This document shows, one piece after another, positions 17,942 to 27,587 of a DNA stretch of 64,000 nucleotides. The position numbers and the translations under genes were made by a program. Each line of letters opens with the position of its first letter. Position 1 is the stretch's first letter. Under the pieces are notes generated by a model. The model was not told the DNA's origin, searched no databases, and saw nothing but the letters and a program-made list of their open reading frames with translations. Origin of the DNA: JAVVHH01 sp963835135 (lineage in GTDB: Bacteria > Pseudomonadota > Alphaproteobacteria > Acetobacterales > Acetobacteraceae); contig CAWIEF010000004.1 in assembly GCA_963835135.1 (NCBI GenBank), positions 103,945-167,944 on the forward strand, in the 5' to 3' direction.

Positions 17942-18428
17942 CCGTCGTTCTGCCGGTGCGAGCCGCTTCGATCTGGGCGATGTCGATCTTGCGCATCGTC
18001 ATCATCGCTTCCATCACCCGCTTGGCGGCCGCGGGGTCGGGATCGGTCATCCCGGCCATCAGCGGCCGGGGCACGATTTGCCATGAGAAGCCCCAACGGT
18101 CCTTGCACCAGCTGCACATGCTTTCCGCACCGCCGTTGCCGACGATCGCGTTCCAATAGCGATCCGTCTCCTCCTGCGTGTCGGTGAAGACCTGGAAACT
18201 GACGGCCTCGTTGGGGCTGAAGCGGGAGCCTCCGTTCAGCCCGACGAACGACTGACCGAGCAACGTGAACTCGACGGTGATTTCTTGTCCACGTTTGGTC
18301 GACGGATTGTCCGCGGGCGAATTGAGCGCCGGCCCGACATGCGTATCGGGGAACACGCTGGCGTAGAACTCGGCGGCTTGGCGGGCCTGGCCATGGTCGA
18401 ACCATAGGCAGGTGGTCATCTTTGCCAT
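17934..18428 (-). CDS. VOC family protein (PhnB-like)
   Basis: 164 residues with one PhnB-type glyoxalase fold: KMTTCLWFDHGQARQAAEFYASVFPD, then a middle strand SFVGLNGG and SMCSWCKDRWGFSWQIVPR, and a C-terminal tail DPDPAAAKRVMEAMMTMRKIDI common to this subfamily. Related proteins were once labelled 3-demethylubiquinone methyltransferase-like, but no methyltransferase motif is present. It sits 12 bp after a second VOC gene in a coupled operon. Confidence 0.87.
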   Translation of the reverse strand: MAKMTTCLWFDHGQARQAAEFYASVFPDTHVGPALNSPADNPSTKRGQEITVEFTLLGQSFVGLNGGSRFSPNEAVSFQVFTDTQEETDRYWNAIVGNGGAESMCSWCKDRWGFSWQIVPRPLMAGMTDPDPAAAKRVMEAMMTMRKIDIAQIEAARTGRTTDA

Positions 18429-18440
18429 CGTCTTTGCTCC

Positions 18441-19205
18441 CTATTGTCCGCCCACCAGCGCGAAGGCGGCGCCTTGCGGGTCCGTGCCCATCACGATGTG
18501 CATGCCGCCGGGCACTTCATGCGGACCCATGGTCACGATGCCACCACCACCGGTGATCTTGGGCATCGCGGCGTCGATCGAGGGCACGTTGAAGTAGTAG
18601 GTCGCGCGTGTTGGCCAACCGGCGCCTGCGGTCATCATCGCGCCAATTCGCTGACCGGCGTGATCGATGAAGCAGTAATCGCCCATTTCGCCCATCGGCA
18701 TCGCCTCGGTACTGGCCCAGTGGAATAGTTCGCCGTAGAAGGCGAGCGCGGCTTTATGATCGCTGGTAACCAACTCGTTCCAGCCACAATGACCCGGCGC
18801 AGTGACATGGAACGCTTGTGGAACCTGCGGGCCGTCTCCGCGCATGACGTAAAACATCAAGCCCTGCGGATCCGCCACCATCGCGAAGCGGCCTACGCCA
18901 GGAATATCCTGCGGGCCCGTATGAACGCTGCCGCCGAGCGACCTGATCTTCTCGGCAGTGCCGTCGACGTCCTGAACGCCGATGTAGCAAAACCAACCGG
19001 GCGTTATCGGCGCGCCGTCGGGCAGCGTCATCAGCCCGCCTACCCCCTGGCCGTCGGGCGCGGTGAGGATGCGGTAATCGCCAGCACCCTCCATCCCAAA
19101 GGGGCCGATGTTCCAGCCAACGACGTCGGCGTAGAACTCCTGCGCGCCGTCGGCGTCGGTGGTCATCAGTTCGTACCAGATCGGGGTGCCGTCAGGGCTG
19201 GCCAT
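18441..19205 (-). CDS. VOC family protein with two glyoxalase-like domains
   Basis: 254 residues. Two tandem repeats of the same fold are visible: residues ~8-120 (PIWYELMTTDADGAQEFYADVVGW, ending PQGLMFYVMRG) and ~135-250 (CGWNELVTSDHKAALAFYGELFHW, ending DPQGAAFALVGG). This CFP30B-like arrangement forms a pseudo-dimeric metal or ligand site. The reaction is unknown. The gene lies 71 bp downstream of the SRPBCC gene in the ArsR-led operon. Confidence 0.85.
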   Translation of the reverse strand: MASPDGTPIWYELMTTDADGAQEFYADVVGWNIGPFGMEGAGDYRILTAPDGQGVGGLMTLPDGAPITPGWFCYIGVQDVDGTAEKIRSLGGSVHTGPQDIPGVGRFAMVADPQGLMFYVMRGDGPQVPQAFHVTAPGHCGWNELVTSDHKAALAFYGELFHWASTEAMPMGEMGDYCFIDHAGQRIGAMMTAGAGWPTRATYYFNVPSIDAAMPKITGGGGIVTMGPHEVPGGMHIVMGTDPQGAAFALVGGQ

Positions 19206-19276
19206 TTTCTCTCTCCACCGGCTAAACTGTTACGATCTAGAACGATACCGCGCACGAATTCAGGAAGCCCAGCGTG

Positions 19277-19741
19277 TCATGGTTGGGATGCAGCGTGACC
19301 CGTTTCTTTCACGAAATATCGCTCGAGCTTAGCCAGCGCGCCGGTCCAACCCCATGCGTGACTGTCCCGAGACGCCAAAGTCTGCAGCCGCTCATGGGTG
19401 AATGTCAGTTCCGTCCCGTTCGCAATCGGGCGAAGATCTATCTCGACGCGCGACTCCTCGCCGGTCTCCGCGGCCTCGCCGCCAACGGTCCAGCGCCAAC
19501 TCATCACCAGGCGTGTCGGCCGCAAGACCTCGATATATTCGCCGCTGCTCTCATGCTCCGTTCCGTCGATCATACGAAAGCGCACCCTGAAGCGGCCGCC
19601 CAAGCGGACATCGGTTTCGGCGATCAGCACGGGACCATCGTCAGGCCCCCACCAGCATCGGATGCCGTCCGGTGTCGTCAGTGCATCGAACACGATCGAC
19701 GGGCGGGCCGCGATGCGACGCACCAGTGTCAGACTGGTCAT
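19277..19741 (-). CDS. SRPBCC (AHSA1-type) hydrophobic-ligand-binding protein
   Basis: 154 residues. LVRRIAARPSIVFDALTTPDGIRCWWGPDDGP is the classical opening of activator-of-Hsp90/START-like proteins, followed by DVRLGGRFRVRFR, RLVMSWRWTV, TELTFTHERL and a C-terminal WGWTGALAKLERYF helix lining the cavity. Its start overlaps the stop of the ArsR-type regulator (ATGA). ArsR-SRPBCC pairs of this kind are widespread; the ligand is generally not known. Confidence 0.87.
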   Translation of the reverse strand: MTSLTLVRRIAARPSIVFDALTTPDGIRCWWGPDDGPVLIAETDVRLGGRFRVRFRMIDGTEHESSGEYIEVLRPTRLVMSWRWTVGGEAAETGEESRVEIDLRPIANGTELTFTHERLQTLASRDSHAWGWTGALAKLERYFVKETGHAASQP

Positions 19742-20110
19742 GGATCGTCCCTCGACGCCTCATCCGCCCGTACTTTCGCTTCCATGGCCTCGGCATGGGC
19801 GGCCAGCCGGTCGAGCCGAGCCGACCAAAACCGCTCGTATCGGCGCAACCAATGCATCGCTTCCTCCATCGGACCGGCTGCGAGCTCGAACTGCGACGGT
19901 GCGGCCCGTCTTGGTTCGGGTGATCAGCCCCGCATCGCCCAAGACACCGAGGTGCTTCATGACCGTCGGCAGCTTGATCGCGAACGGGCGCGACAACTCG
20001 CTGATCGCCACGCTGCCCTCTTGTTCCAGGCGCGCCAGGATCGCCCGGCGCGTGGGATCGACAAGAGCCGCGAAGGTGCGATCGAGGTCTGATGCTGAAC
20101 ACTTCGCCAT
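19738..20110 (-). pseudogene. ArsR-family transcriptional regulator with a one-base frameshift
   Basis: Residues 1-~75 (frame from ATG 20110) form the winged helix: RTFAALVDPTRRAILARLE, ISELSRPFAIKLPTVMKHLGVL, AGLITRTKTGRTVAV. The normal C-terminus, ELAAGPMEEAMHWLRRYE and WSARLDRLAAHAEAMEAK, continues in the +1 frame to a TGA overlapping the SRPBCC start, exactly as in intact ArsR-SRPBCC pairs. A single extra base near 19898-19904 would explain the break. It lacks the metal-binding ELCVC motif, so it is not a metal sensor. It is either a recent pseudogene, a sequencing error, or retains only its DNA-binding half (116 residues). Confidence 0.75.
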
Positions 20111-20123
20111 ATGGCGAAGTGTT
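20098..20123. promoter_or_regulatory. Perfect 26-bp palindrome over the ArsR start codon (probable operator)
   Basis: The half-site AACACTTCGCCAT (20098-20110) is followed directly by its exact reverse complement. The central CATATG places the regulator's ATG inside the palindrome. This matches the autoregulatory arrangement of ArsR regulators paired with SRPBCC proteins, whose operators have an ACTT-n-CCATATGG-n-AAGT form. Binding would block transcription and translation of the six-gene operon. Confidence 0.75.
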
Positions 20124-20300
20124 AGGGCCCCGTCGGGGATCCTGTCAACGACGACCGCGTGCGATATCGGCAGGCGGTTGTTCTCTGCTGTTGTCGCCGC
20201 GTGGATCCGACGCTCTCCAGCAACACCGGCGAAGGCTTCAACAGCCCTCGATCATCACCCCGATATGGGTGCCTGGTGGCAGCCGGCGAAGCACTCCCAC

Positions 20301-21452
20301 ATGCATGCCATGAACCAACCGATCGTCTTCACGCGCGCCGCCGCGCTCGCCCGCCTGGCCGAGGTGGTGCCGCGCTCCGGCCCGGCCTATGCCGCCAATC
20401 GCAACACCGACGCGGGGCCGCAGGCGGAGCCGACGACCACGGCGCTGTCTCCCTACCTGCGCCGTCGCTTGCTGCTGGAGCAGGAAGTGGTCGAGGCCGC
20501 CCTGGCCGTACATGGGCCGGAGCGGGCGGCCAAGTTCGTCGAGGAGGTGTTCTGGCGTTCCTACTTTAAAGGGCATCTCGAGACGCACCCCTCGATTTGG
20601 TCGCGCACCAACGACACGGTTGCGGCGGAACGGGACCGGCTGGCCGCCAATTCCGGCCTGCGCCGGGCCTACGAGAACGCCGTGTCCGGATGCACCGGCA
20701 TCGACGGCTTCGACGACTGGGCCCACGAACTGGTGGATACCGGCTGGCTGCACAACCACACCCGGATGTGGTTCGCCTCGATCTGGATTTTCACCCTGCG
20801 CCTGCCCTGGGTCCTTGGCGCCGACTTCTTCCTCCAACATCTGCTCGACGGCGACCCGGCCAGCAACACCCTGTCCTGGCGCTGGGTGGCCGGGCTGCAC
20901 ACACGCGGCAAGGCCTACGCCGCCCGCGCCGAGAACATCCGCCGCTACACCGCCGGCAGGTTCTCGCCCACGACCCTGAACGAGAGCCCGGTGCCGCTCG
21001 ACGAACCCGAAGCGCCCGCCGCGGTTGCGCTGCCGCCTGCGGACGCACCGCCGTCCGGCGATGTGGCGCTCTTGTTGCACCTCGACGATCTGTATCCGGA
21101 AAGCCTGCCCTTGGGAGCGGCCACGGTCACCCGTGTCGGCGGGCGTCTCGTTCATGCGCCACATGCGTCGGAGTTGGTCCGGAAGGCGGATCGGGAGGCC
21201 ATGACGGATGCTCTGGCGCGGTCGCAACGACACTTCGGCTGCACCGCGGACGCGGCCGTGCCGGGCTGGGCCGGTGACCTGCCGATCGTCACGGCGTGGC
21301 CGCCCGTCGGCCCCTCTGCCGACGCCTTACCGCCCAACTGCCTACGGCTGCGCCGCTCTTGGGACGAGCTAACCTGGCCGCATGCCAAGCGTGGCTACTT
21401 CCCAGTGAAAGCTGCGATCCCGTCCATCGTACGGGCCTTATCTTTGCTCTGA
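20301..21452 (+). CDS. Photolyase/cryptochrome FAD-binding-domain protein
   Basis: About 383 residues from ATG 20301 (or 20310). The FAD-binding domain starts at once: LSPYLRRRLL, EEVFWRSYFKGHLE, GCTGIDGFDDWAHELVDTGW, LHNHTRMWFASIWIFTL, DPASNTLSWRWVAGLHT. These match the FAD cradle of class I photolyases. The usual N-terminal antenna domain is absent. Instead ~150 residues follow the FAD domain, including DVALLLHLDDLYPESLPLG and WPHAKRGYFPVKAAIP, which may be a relocated alpha/beta domain. It could be a light-dependent DNA repair enzyme or photoreceptor, but the redox-active Trp chain was not verified. It is divergent from the ArsR operon. Confidence 0.8.
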   Translation: MHAMNQPIVFTRAAALARLAEVVPRSGPAYAANRNTDAGPQAEPTTTALSPYLRRRLLLEQEVVEAALAVHGPERAAKFVEEVFWRSYFKGHLETHPSIWSRTNDTVAAERDRLAANSGLRRAYENAVSGCTGIDGFDDWAHELVDTGWLHNHTRMWFASIWIFTLRLPWVLGADFFLQHLLDGDPASNTLSWRWVAGLHTRGKAYAARAENIRRYTAGRFSPTTLNESPVPLDEPEAPAAVALPPADAPPSGDVALLLHLDDLYPESLPLGAATVTRVGGRLVHAPHASELVRKADREAMTDALARSQRHFGCTADAAVPGWAGDLPIVTAWPPVGPSADALPPNCLRLRRSWDELTWPHAKRGYFPVKAAIPSIVRALSLL

Positions 21453-21752
21453 ATTAGTCGCGCCAGGAGCCATAGATCCCGTGGCTTGATTGCTCGGCAG
21501 CGATTCTCCGTCTGCTGCTTCGGCGGCACGACGCGTCCCCCGAACACGGCGCGCATCCAGCGGTCCACGTCGCGTGCGTCGGCGATCGCGCCACCTGCCG
21601 CCTGCGCCTTCATCGTGCGAACGTCGCGTCCCGACAGGGGGAGGTTCCAGGATTGCGCGCAGCTTGGCCGATAGTCGGCGCAGGCCGGGTTGTGAAAATG
21701 GCCGCTGGTGGCACGACCGGGATCACAGGCCGATCCGAGAGATCGAGCGGCG
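21453..21752. other. Intergenic stretch, no confident gene
   Basis: Between the photolyase-like gene and the convergent FMN oxidase gene. The minus strand stays open from ~21613 to 21395 (72 residues, including ADARDVDRWMRAVFGG and IKPRDLWLLARLIQSK), but it runs into the photolyase gene, has no clear ribosome-binding site and matches no recognised family. It may be a remnant. Confidence 0.4.
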
Positions 21753-23018
21753 TCAGTATCGGCCCGACGCCGGGTGGATGACGTCCGGAGTTAGCTCCTT
21801 GATGGTGCGCCGGCCAGACAGGCCCATCGTCAGGTCTAGTTCCGCTGCCAGGTTGCTGATGACGTTGGCGACACCTACTTCGCCAGCGAGAGCCAGACCC
21901 CAAATATAGGGACGCCCGATCAGCACGGCGGCCGCGCCAAGACAGAGTGCCTTCAGGATATCCGATCCCGTGCGGATGCCACTGTCGAACAGCACAGGAA
22001 TCTGGCCCGCCACGGCATCGATCACCCCCGGCAGGGCGTCCAGCGCCGCTACTGCCCCGTCTACCTGTCGGCCGCCATGATTGGACACGATGATACCGTC
22101 CATGCCGGCAGTAATCGCCTGTTTAGCATCGTCCGGATGGACGATTCCTTTCAGCAGGATCGGTAACCGCGTGCGTGTTCGTAGGAACGGCAAGTCCTCC
22201 CAGGTCAAGTCTGGGCGTGAATAGATGGCGAGGAATCGCCGCACCGACGCGAGCGCCGCACCGGGGCCCGATCCCGGTGCCAGTGCCCCCGGATGTGCGC
22301 TCAGGAGTTCGAGCAGCGACCGGACCAGCCCCAGGCCTGGCTTTGGCCTGGGCATCGCGGCATGATCGACGGAAAGCGACTGGAAGACAGGATCAGAGAC
22401 ATAGTTGGCGATGCCTCGGCCGCGCAGGAACGGAAGGTAGCCTCGATCCAGGTCCCGGTTGCGCCATCCGAGCATGGTAGTGTCCAACGTGACCACGATC
22501 GCTTCGTAGCCGGATCGCTCAGCTCGTTCGATAAAGCTTGCCGTCAGCTCATCACGGCTGGACCAATAGAGCTGAAACCAGCGTGGCCCGGTTCCGGACG
22601 CTGCAGCAATCTGCTCCATGGTGCGCGAGGCCTGGCTGGAGGTGATGAACGGGATCCCGGCAGATGCGGCGGCACGGGCCGCGGCGATGTCAGCGTCCCG
22701 GTGTGCCATTTCCAATACGCCGATCGGGGCGAGCAGGAGCGGCAACGGCAAGGTGCGACCGAACAGCGTGACGGACAGGTCCCGGGCTGAAACGTCTCGC
22801 ATCATCCGTTGTACGATGCCGTGACGGTCGAACGCTGCCTCGTTGGCTGCGATGGTGCGCTCGAGGCCGGCGCCGCCGGCAAAATAGGCGGCCGCATCCT
22901 TGTTCAGCATTCTCAGAGCAGCTTGCTCCAAGGCCCTCGGTGCCGTCGGTATCACCGGCCGCCGTCCGGCAAAGCCTGCGACATAGATGGCCTCTTGGCG
23001 CTTGCGGCCGAAGTTCAT
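21753..23018 (-). CDS. FMN-dependent alpha-hydroxy-acid oxidase (lactate 2-monooxygenase / dehydrogenase-like)
   Basis: About 421 residues from ATG 23018; a TTG further upstream would add 13 residues. The (beta/alpha)8 barrel shows LLLAPIGVLEMAH, WFQLYWSSRDELT, VVTLDTTMLGWRNRDL, the FMN-phosphate and catalytic segment LLKGIVHPDDAKQAI, and the signature SNHGGRQVDG with the active-site His, Gly and Arg, then DSGIRTGSDILKALCLGA. Family members oxidise L-lactate, glycolate, mandelate and similar 2-hydroxy acids. No membrane-anchoring segment is seen. It converges on the photolyase gene and is not in an operon. Confidence 0.88.
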   Translation of the reverse strand: MNFGRKRQEAIYVAGFAGRRPVIPTAPRALEQAALRMLNKDAAAYFAGGAGLERTIAANEAAFDRHGIVQRMMRDVSARDLSVTLFGRTLPLPLLLAPIGVLEMAHRDADIAAARAAASAGIPFITSSQASRTMEQIAAASGTGPRWFQLYWSSRDELTASFIERAERSGYEAIVVTLDTTMLGWRNRDLDRGYLPFLRGRGIANYVSDPVFQSLSVDHAAMPRPKPGLGLVRSLLELLSAHPGALAPGSGPGAALASVRRFLAIYSRPDLTWEDLPFLRTRTRLPILLKGIVHPDDAKQAITAGMDGIIVSNHGGRQVDGAVAALDALPGVIDAVAGQIPVLFDSGIRTGSDILKALCLGAAAVLIGRPYIWGLALAGEVGVANVISNLAAELDLTMGLSGRRTIKELTPDVIHPASGRY

Positions 23019-23557
23019 CGATCCAACCCTGGCTAGCCCAGTGCTATTATTCAACAAAATTAGGCGATCTGATAGTTGCCCAAACCACTGTCCGGTTATT
23101 CTGCCTGTCTATTCAGGCGGTGAGCGTTGATCGTCTTTCACGAAAATAACTGTCTTGCTTGTAAATCCAATAAGAAATAGGAGTGATGCCAATTCTCTTA
23201 GATCAAATTTTCCCTTCTAGGCAACGTAGGCCAATAACGCCAATGGGGGTCACCGCATCACTGAAAGCCTAGTCCGGACGACGGTTTCCGGCAGCATGGA
23301 CCGTTTGAAGCTGTACTACCGATGTAAGCCCACGGTACTAGGGTCAAATGGGACTGCTTCGCCTGGATGTCCCTGGCGGATCTCCACGTCGATGACCGCA
23401 AGGACATCGTGATTCCTGGAAGCAACATATTTGCACGAGGGTGGTCCACGATTTCGATAACCATGCATGGGTCGGACGGTTATAAAGCGCGAGGCCAGCT
23501 GCTGCTGGCGGCTTCGCTCGGAGCGAAACGGGCCCAAAACAACGAGGGAAGCTGAGC
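23019..23557. other. Intergenic stretch of ~540 bp, AT-richer than its surroundings
   Basis: The part at ~23040-23230 is noticeably AT-rich and probably holds the promoter of the FMN oxidase gene. From ~23290 to 23557 short open frames exist on both strands, but none has a start with a ribosome-binding site or a recognised protein pattern. Confidence 0.4.
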
Positions 23558-23692
23558 ATGGCCAAAGGGCAGAAGAAGGGCAATCGCGAGGCGAAGAAGC
23601 CAAAAGCTGCGGCGAAGAAGCCGGCACCTGCAGCCGCCTCTCAGTATCAGCTTCCCGTCAGAAACACTCCCGGTAAGAGCAGCGCGAAATAG
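23558..23692 (+). CDS. Small, highly basic 44-residue protein
   Basis: ATG 23558 follows a GAGGGAAG purine tract. The 44 residues open MAKGQKKGNREAKKPKAAAK and continue KPAPAAASQYQLPV to RNTPGKSSAK, with a very high Lys/Ala/Pro content. Short alphaproteobacterial proteins of the MAKGQxxxNxEAKKPK type are common and uncharacterised; the composition suggests nucleic-acid or ribosome binding, which is inference. It is followed within 16 bp by the DUF1488 gene on the same strand. Confidence 0.7.
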   Translation: MAKGQKKGNREAKKPKAAAKKPAPAAASQYQLPVRNTPGKSSAK

Positions 23693-23707
23693 CCGAAGGC
23701 GATCTGG

Positions 23708-24058
23708 ATGAGCAGCAATGTTGACGGGAATAGCGGTGATGACCTCGTCGGGTTCGAGATCCAGGACGGCTCGCGCCGCATCAAATGCGAGGTGTCTAAT
23801 GAAGCGCTAGAGGCGGCGTCTGGGCTCGCGGATGGCTCGTCGGCAACGCTGCGCCGTCGCTCCTTCGACCGCTTCCGCACCCTTATCAATGCCGCGGCGG
23901 TGCTCCGCATCAGCGCACTTCCGCCGGGCTTAACGAGCCGAATCCTGCTGACGGAACGGGATCTGCGCCGTGTTCCGGCCGAAACTGGGGCGCCTGCGTT
24001 CGGCGTCGCGGCGCGCGTGTCGCCGCCGACTCGCGCAGCGTCCGGCAAGCCGGTATGA
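23708..24058 (+). CDS. DUF1488 family protein
   Basis: 116 residues. VGFEIQDGSRRIKCEVSNEALEAASGL followed by a RRRSFDRFRTLINAAA helix is the DUF1488 pattern (small proteins of unknown function, often near stress genes). The region after residue ~80 (LTERDLRRVPAETGAPAFG to the end) is less typical and may be a divergent tail. No catalytic motif. It shares strand and position with the upstream 44-residue gene and lies 190 bp before the CIRCE element of groESL. Confidence 0.65.
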   Translation: MSSNVDGNSGDDLVGFEIQDGSRRIKCEVSNEALEAASGLADGSSATLRRRSFDRFRTLINAAAVLRISALPPGLTSRILLTERDLRRVPAETGAPAFGVAARVSPPTRAASGKPV

Positions 24059-24248
24059 CGGACGACTGTCCGAACAAGGACACCTCTTTGCGTTGAGGGG
24101 CCGCGAACATTGCCGCCTTGCTCAGCGCGACGTCGCCGCTTGCCGTCGAAGCAACGCCGTTCTGGGTTTCCCAGGAGGTGATGCAGGAGGCCATTGAGCG
24201 GTGCGAACGGGCATGTGCCACGCCCGCTCTTCTCGAAAGCAATACAAG

Positions 24249-24275
24249 TTAGCACTCTTCAGCGTAGAGTGCTAA
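24249..24275 (+). promoter_or_regulatory. CIRCE operator (HrcA binding site) of groES-groEL
   Basis: TTAGCACTC, nine bases, then GAGTGCTAA: an exact match to the CIRCE consensus, 65 bp upstream of the groES start. HrcA repressor binding here is established for this element. The preceding 24059-24248 holds an open, protein-like frame without a start (ATPFWVSQEVMQEAIERCER) that may be a remnant. Confidence 0.95.
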
Positions 24276-24340
24276 GACTCGTGGAGGCGGACCGGACGGC
24301 GAGTGAAACTCCCGGCTGCACCGTTCGCCGGGAGTAATTT

Positions 24341-24655
24341 ATGAAATTTCGTCCGTTGCACGACCGCGTCGTAATCCGCCGCATCACCCCGCTCGAGAAG
24401 TCGGCCGGAGGCATCATCATTCCCGACACCGTCAAGGAAAAGCCGATGGAAGGCGAGATCGTGGCCATCGGCTCCGGTGTACGTGACGAGCGCGGTACGG
24501 TTTTGACGCTCGACGTGAAGACGGGTGACCGCGTCCTGTTTGGCAAATGGTCCGGCACCGAGGTGAAGCTCGACGGCGAAGATCTGCTGATTATGAAGGA
24601 AAGCGACCTGCTGGGCATCATCGAAGGCGCGCCCGCCCTCGCTAAAGCCGCTTAA
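24341..24655 (+). CDS. groES: Co-chaperonin GroES
   Basis: 104 residues, full length. MKFRPLHDRVVIRRI, the mobile loop EKSAGGIIIPDTVKEKP that contacts GroEL, GEIVAIGSG, and GDRVLFGKWSGTEVKLDGEDLLIMKESDLLGII are all conserved. It forms the heptameric lid of the folding chamber in the cytoplasm. A GGGAG ribosome-binding site precedes the ATG. Expression should be HrcA-controlled and heat-inducible through the CIRCE element. The C-terminal extension EGAPALAKAA is longer than in the commonest GroES. Confidence 0.97.
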   Translation: MKFRPLHDRVVIRRITPLEKSAGGIIIPDTVKEKPMEGEIVAIGSGVRDERGTVLTLDVKTGDRVLFGKWSGTEVKLDGEDLLIMKESDLLGIIEGAPALAKAA

Positions 24656-24677
24656 ATCAACAAGAAAGAACAAGAAC

Positions 24678-26318
<1,641 letters not shown>

Positions 26319-26323
26319 ACATC

Positions 26324-26357
26324 CACACGGCGGTATCGCACACGATACCGCCGTGTG
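26324..26357 (+). terminator. Strong hairpin after groEL
   Basis: A 15-bp perfect stem, CACACGGCGGTATCG paired with its exact complement, around a CACA loop, starting six bases after the groEL stop. It ends in GTGTCTC rather than a T-run, so it may act as a terminator or as an RNA 3'-end stabiliser. Confidence 0.75.
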
Positions 26358-26477
26358 TCTCAAGCGCAGCACTAGGCGACCCAATACCGCCAGCTTGCAA
26401 CTGGTCGTCCCCGATTAAAACGGTAAAAGATCGCGGCGTGGGACGGGCGCACGAAGAGGCCCGGAGCGCCCTTCCGC

Positions 26478-26607
26478 TTCGCCCTTGGAAGAGGGCGACG
26501 CCTTTCGCCTTACTGACCCTCCTGGCCCACTCCAACCCTTCGTAGAAAGCCGAGGCTCGGCCCAGGTTGGTTACCCTCAGGGCAACGAGGCTGAGGCGGG
26601 GTTGCAT
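26478..26607 (-). pseudogene. N-terminal remnant of a VOC (glyoxalase-like) protein
   Basis: From ATG 26607 the first ~43 residues (LSLVALRVTNLGRASAFYEGLEW, VSKAKGVALFQG) match the opening of VOC proteins, beta strand plus helix. After that the frame degenerates into Arg/Ser-rich sequence and runs into the 3' end of groEL. The second half of the fold is absent. It is a truncated gene, unrelated in origin to the two intact VOC genes at 17.9-19.2 kb as far as can be seen. Confidence 0.55.
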
Positions 26608-26677
26608 AGCTCAATGCAGCTCAGATGACGGCTCATCTGAAAGGACTGGTTTGCCGGGATGGGCAGGGAGGGCCCGC

Positions 26678-27541
26678 TCACGGTTCAGCGCGTGCCACGA
26701 CGAGCGCCTGAAGCGCCCGGGTCCCGACAGTGACAATTCCTTCAGCAGCGCACAAGGTTGCGAAACAGCCGCTCGCGAACAGCTCGTATTCAGCATATCG
26801 CCACGGTGCGTGCAGGGAGGACATTGCAGAAAACTCGCCGGGTGTCGTGCAGTGGAGGGCAAGATGAGTCAGCCCCTGGGGAAGGTCCCGCAGGACGCCG
26901 GCCCAGTTATCAGCGAGCTCATCGGGGCTGACGGCGAGTGTGCCGCGGCAGTGATCGACCACGGGCACGCCCTCCGCATCCAAGGCACCGACAGCGGCGC
27001 GGTACGATCTGCTGTCTGGTGGCCACGAGATCGAACGTGGCAGCACGGGAAACAGCCCATACTCTCGCGCGAGTTGCACGTGTATGCCGAGCAACTCCGG
27101 GAGCATGGCGGCGGCCATGTGCGCGTCGATGTGGGTGGGCCGCATCCCTAACGAGAAAGCGCGCTCGATCTGCGCCCGCAACTCGGCCTCTGCCGCCTCC
27201 ACCACGAGGTGGCGGCGCACACCGTCCAGATCACGCCAGAAGTATCCGTCGTCATCGACAAGACCGGACGCCTTGCTCGTGGTGGAGATGGGGGCCCACC
27301 GGCACGCTGCCCACTCGCTGGTAAGGGTCAAGTGGACGCCCAAGTCGAGCGACGGGTCCGCACACGTAGCGTCCACGATCTCTTTGAACCAAGGTCCAGG
27401 GACGATGACCGATCCGCACGTGACCAGACCCGCGCGGGTCAGGTTCAGAAAGGCGTGGTTCGCGCCATGGCTGGCGCCCAGGTCATCCACATGGGGGATG
27501 ATGGCACGGGCCGCCGCCAAGCCGAGGTCGCGAAGGATCAT
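26678..27541 (-). CDS. ChbG/HpnK (YdjC-like) family carbohydrate deacetylase
   Basis: 287 residues. Metal-site motifs of the family are visible: IIPHVDDLGASHGAN (Asp pair near 19-20), DLGVHLTL, RPTHIDAHM and THLALHCTTPGEF. Relatives hydrolyse acetyl groups from chito-oligosaccharide phosphates (ChbG) or from a hopanoid N-acetylglucosamine intermediate (HpnK). The length is normal and no signal peptide is present, so the enzyme is cytoplasmic. No sugar or hopanoid genes are adjacent, so the substrate stays open. Confidence 0.85.
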   Translation of the reverse strand: MILRDLGLAAARAIIPHVDDLGASHGANHAFLNLTRAGLVTCGSVIVPGPWFKEIVDATCADPSLDLGVHLTLTSEWAACRWAPISTTSKASGLVDDDGYFWRDLDGVRRHLVVEAAEAELRAQIERAFSLGMRPTHIDAHMAAAMLPELLGIHVQLAREYGLFPVLPRSISWPPDSRSYRAAVGALDAEGVPVVDHCRGTLAVSPDELADNWAGVLRDLPQGLTHLALHCTTPGEFSAMSSLHAPWRYAEYELFASGCFATLCAAEGIVTVGTRALQALVVARAEP

Positions 27542-27587
27542 CTCCTAACGTTACTTGTCGACATACCGCGCACCATGGCCGCGCAGC

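Noticed and set aside
21395..21613. 72-residue minus-strand frame overlapping the photolyase gene end
   Set aside because: No ribosome-binding site and no recognised family; overlaps a well-supported gene.
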